Of a stretch of 64,000 bases of DNA, positions 62,175-64,000 are shown one piece after another (within the stretch, counting starts at the first letter, position 1; each line of letters opens with the position of its first letter). The position numbers were made by a program, and so were the translations under genes. This stretch comes from Dermatemys mawii. Taxonomy: Eukaryota > Chordata > Testudines > Dermatemydidae. The notes under the pieces were generated by a model. The model was not told the DNA's origin. It was given only the letters and a program-made list of their open reading frames with translations, and searched no databases. Location of the stretch: the NCBI GenBank assembly GCA_007922305.1, contig ML677334.1, positions 64,473,037 to 64,537,036 on the forward strand, given 5' to 3'.

Positions 62175-62460
62175 AATTAGGAGGCACTATGGCCTTGTGG
62201 ATAAGGTGCTGGATCAACAGTCAGGCTAATTCGATTTCTTTCCTTGATCTGTTACTCATGTGCTGTGCCTGTTTTCCCTCCCAAACTATATCTGTCTTGC
62301 CTATTCAGTTTGTATTTTCTTTGGGGCAGAGAAGGCACTTTAAGAATTACTGATTACAAGAGCTATGTGTTGTTGTTTTATGTTTGTACAATGTCTAACT
62401 CAAAGGGGACCCAGTATTGATTGAGATCTGTAGGTGCTGTTGGACATCAAATAATTAAAC
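62175..62460 (+). mobile_element. tRNA-derived SINE, near full length
   Basis: The head, CTATGGCCTTGTGGATAAGG, is a tRNA-like A-box region (TGGCCTTGTGG against TGGCNNAGTGG). TCAGGCTAATTCGATTTC marks a decayed B box about 30 bases on. The 3' tail, GTTTGTACAATGTCTAACTC, AGATCTGTAGGTGCTGTTGG, AAATAATTAAACAG, is the turtle SINE tail also seen at 33590, 43488 and 45725. Flanks ACAGTACAATTA (about 62168-62179) and ACAGTAATTAA (about 62459-62469) resemble a target duplication with a 2-bp difference. This is the most complete SINE in the window. Confidence 0.7.
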
Positions 62461-64000
62461 AGTAATTAATGTAGTTTCAGGGGAATGAGAAAAGTTGTCC
62501 TTTGAGAAACTTGCAGTTTTTTAAGCATATTTTGGAATTTTTAAACCTCAGGATCTTTATTTAAAGCGATTAGACATCTGAAATGACATCACATTACTTT
62601 CAGCTAAACTGCTTGATCTTTTTACAACAGGAAGAATAGTAATGCTGTTGGAGAGATCAAGTGACATTGTTGCAAAAATGTAAGTTAAATCCTTTTCATG
62701 CCACCCTCACTCACATGAATTCTGAGATTCCTTTGCTTATAACCAATCTAAATCAGGAGTAAATACATTGGAGTCTGTGGAGATAAATCAGTTTGAAACC
62801 TGTGTCTGTCAGAGGAGAATTAGGCTGATTGTCTCACTTTGATCCCAGGTCCCACACAGGGCCAGCTAGAAGGCTGTTTATCTTCTCTCCCCTGTCCAGG
62901 CAGAGCACACAGGCAAAGGTGTATCACTTTTAAGCTGTTTTCTCTGTCTAAGTCCTCCTTTTTGGGGTGTGGGGGGTAGAGGGTAGGGAGGGGCTGTCAG
63001 ATTTCACCACAGTCTAAGTCCCCACGAAACCCACAGAAGGATGGTGCTCCAATTGTTTGTGTCCTAAGCAGGCACAAGGGAGACTCTCTTTTTTTTTTTT
63101 TTGTGAATTGTGGCTGGACACAGAGCTTGAGTTATTTAAAGCAGGTGAGCTTAAATTTCCTGATTTATTGCTTTTTCACTTTAATTATCTACTGTGAAAG
63201 AAGGCAGCGGGGAGGTAACATTAGAGAGGGAGCTAGCATTGCTGGGATGTGAGAAATGACAGGCATTCAGCAAGAGTAGGCAGGAACTGGACAGGCAAAT
63301 TAGAAAGGGACTAGATAGATGGTGAGAATGCATGCATAGACTAATGCAGCTAGTTCACTGCATGGAACAGATGGCGCTAGTCCCTTCTCAGCCACTGTGG
63401 GGTCTCTTCCCATGTTACATAAAACCTTATATCTTACCTTATCTGTCTACTGTTCCTGCCAACTCTTATTTCTATAACAGCATCAATAAGTGGGGAAACA
63501 TTCAGAGCAGCTTCTGTTGAATCTCATTTTTAAAATAACACAGTCAGTACAATATTGATAATATTAATGTTATTACTTTATTTGCTATAAACCTCTCTTT
63601 CTGAATGCTCTCCCATTCACTTCATGCTGTCACAAGAATTTCATTGCACTGCAATAGCAATGGGCTTTTGCACATCATTTAATTTCTATGTGCTGAATAA
63701 TGCACAAGATCCTTCTATTAAATATGATGTAGATCAATGTAACAATGTTTAGGACAGTCTCTTATTTTCAATATGTGTTCATGCAATATTTGAATGGGTT
63801 ATTAGTGAAGACCTGTAATATTAAATTACTGGGGTTTTAAACATGTTTCTATTTTGACCTGTGGCCATCTGAGGTCAATAGCTGGGCCTGATTCTTCCCT
63901 GTTTGCACTTGGTGTAATAATTTACATGTGAACAAAACAAATAAAAAATGCTACCAATCTGACTTGGTAACTCTTCACATCTTTTTTGCACAAGTGCAAA

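Overview
The window looks like nuclear DNA from a sauropsid vertebrate, most likely a turtle. The grounds are a vertebrate XKR4 first exon inside a CpG island, a very long AT-rich intron, CR1 LINE fragments, MIR and tRNA-derived SINEs with the 3' tails I know from turtle genomes, and hAT, TA-flanked and LTR families that I recognise from turtle sequence. The species call rests on memory of these repeat families, not on a search.

Layout. Positions 1-510 are a GC-rich promoter and 5' UTR region. Positions 511-1313 are the coding part of XKR4 exon 1, on the + strand: start codon, Gly/Cys-rich N terminus, two membrane segments and a GT splice donor. Positions 1314-64000 are read as the 5' part of XKR4 intron 1, which is hundreds of kilobases long in mammals. 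I find no second exon and no other convincing protein-coding gene. The other open frames are short, lack family signatures, and mostly lie in GC-rich repeats or opposite exon 1.

The intron is a record of transposition. It holds four CR1 fragments (4348-5410, 15870-16480 and 34664-36530 on the - strand; 26400-26630 on the + strand). It also holds MIR-type and tRNA-derived SINEs, and four hAT-like DNA transposons, three of them with 8-bp target duplications. There are pogo/mariner-like elements with TA duplications and a small TA-flanked family in three copies. Four LTR-like elements lie on the - strand: two are well-supported solo LTRs with 5-bp duplications, one has odd ends, and one carries an internal minisatellite and an 80-bp palindrome. 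Many short fold-back elements are present, one caught inserted in a MIR. A 100-base N gap at 38597-38696 sits between inverted arms of one repeat.

Only the XKR4 promoter and exon have a clear cellular role. XKR4 is a caspase-activated phospholipid scramblase in vertebrates. I found no undescribed multi-gene system here. The most unusual structures are the near-perfect palindromes (58014-58093, 26872-26968, 21666-21813) and the nested insertions.
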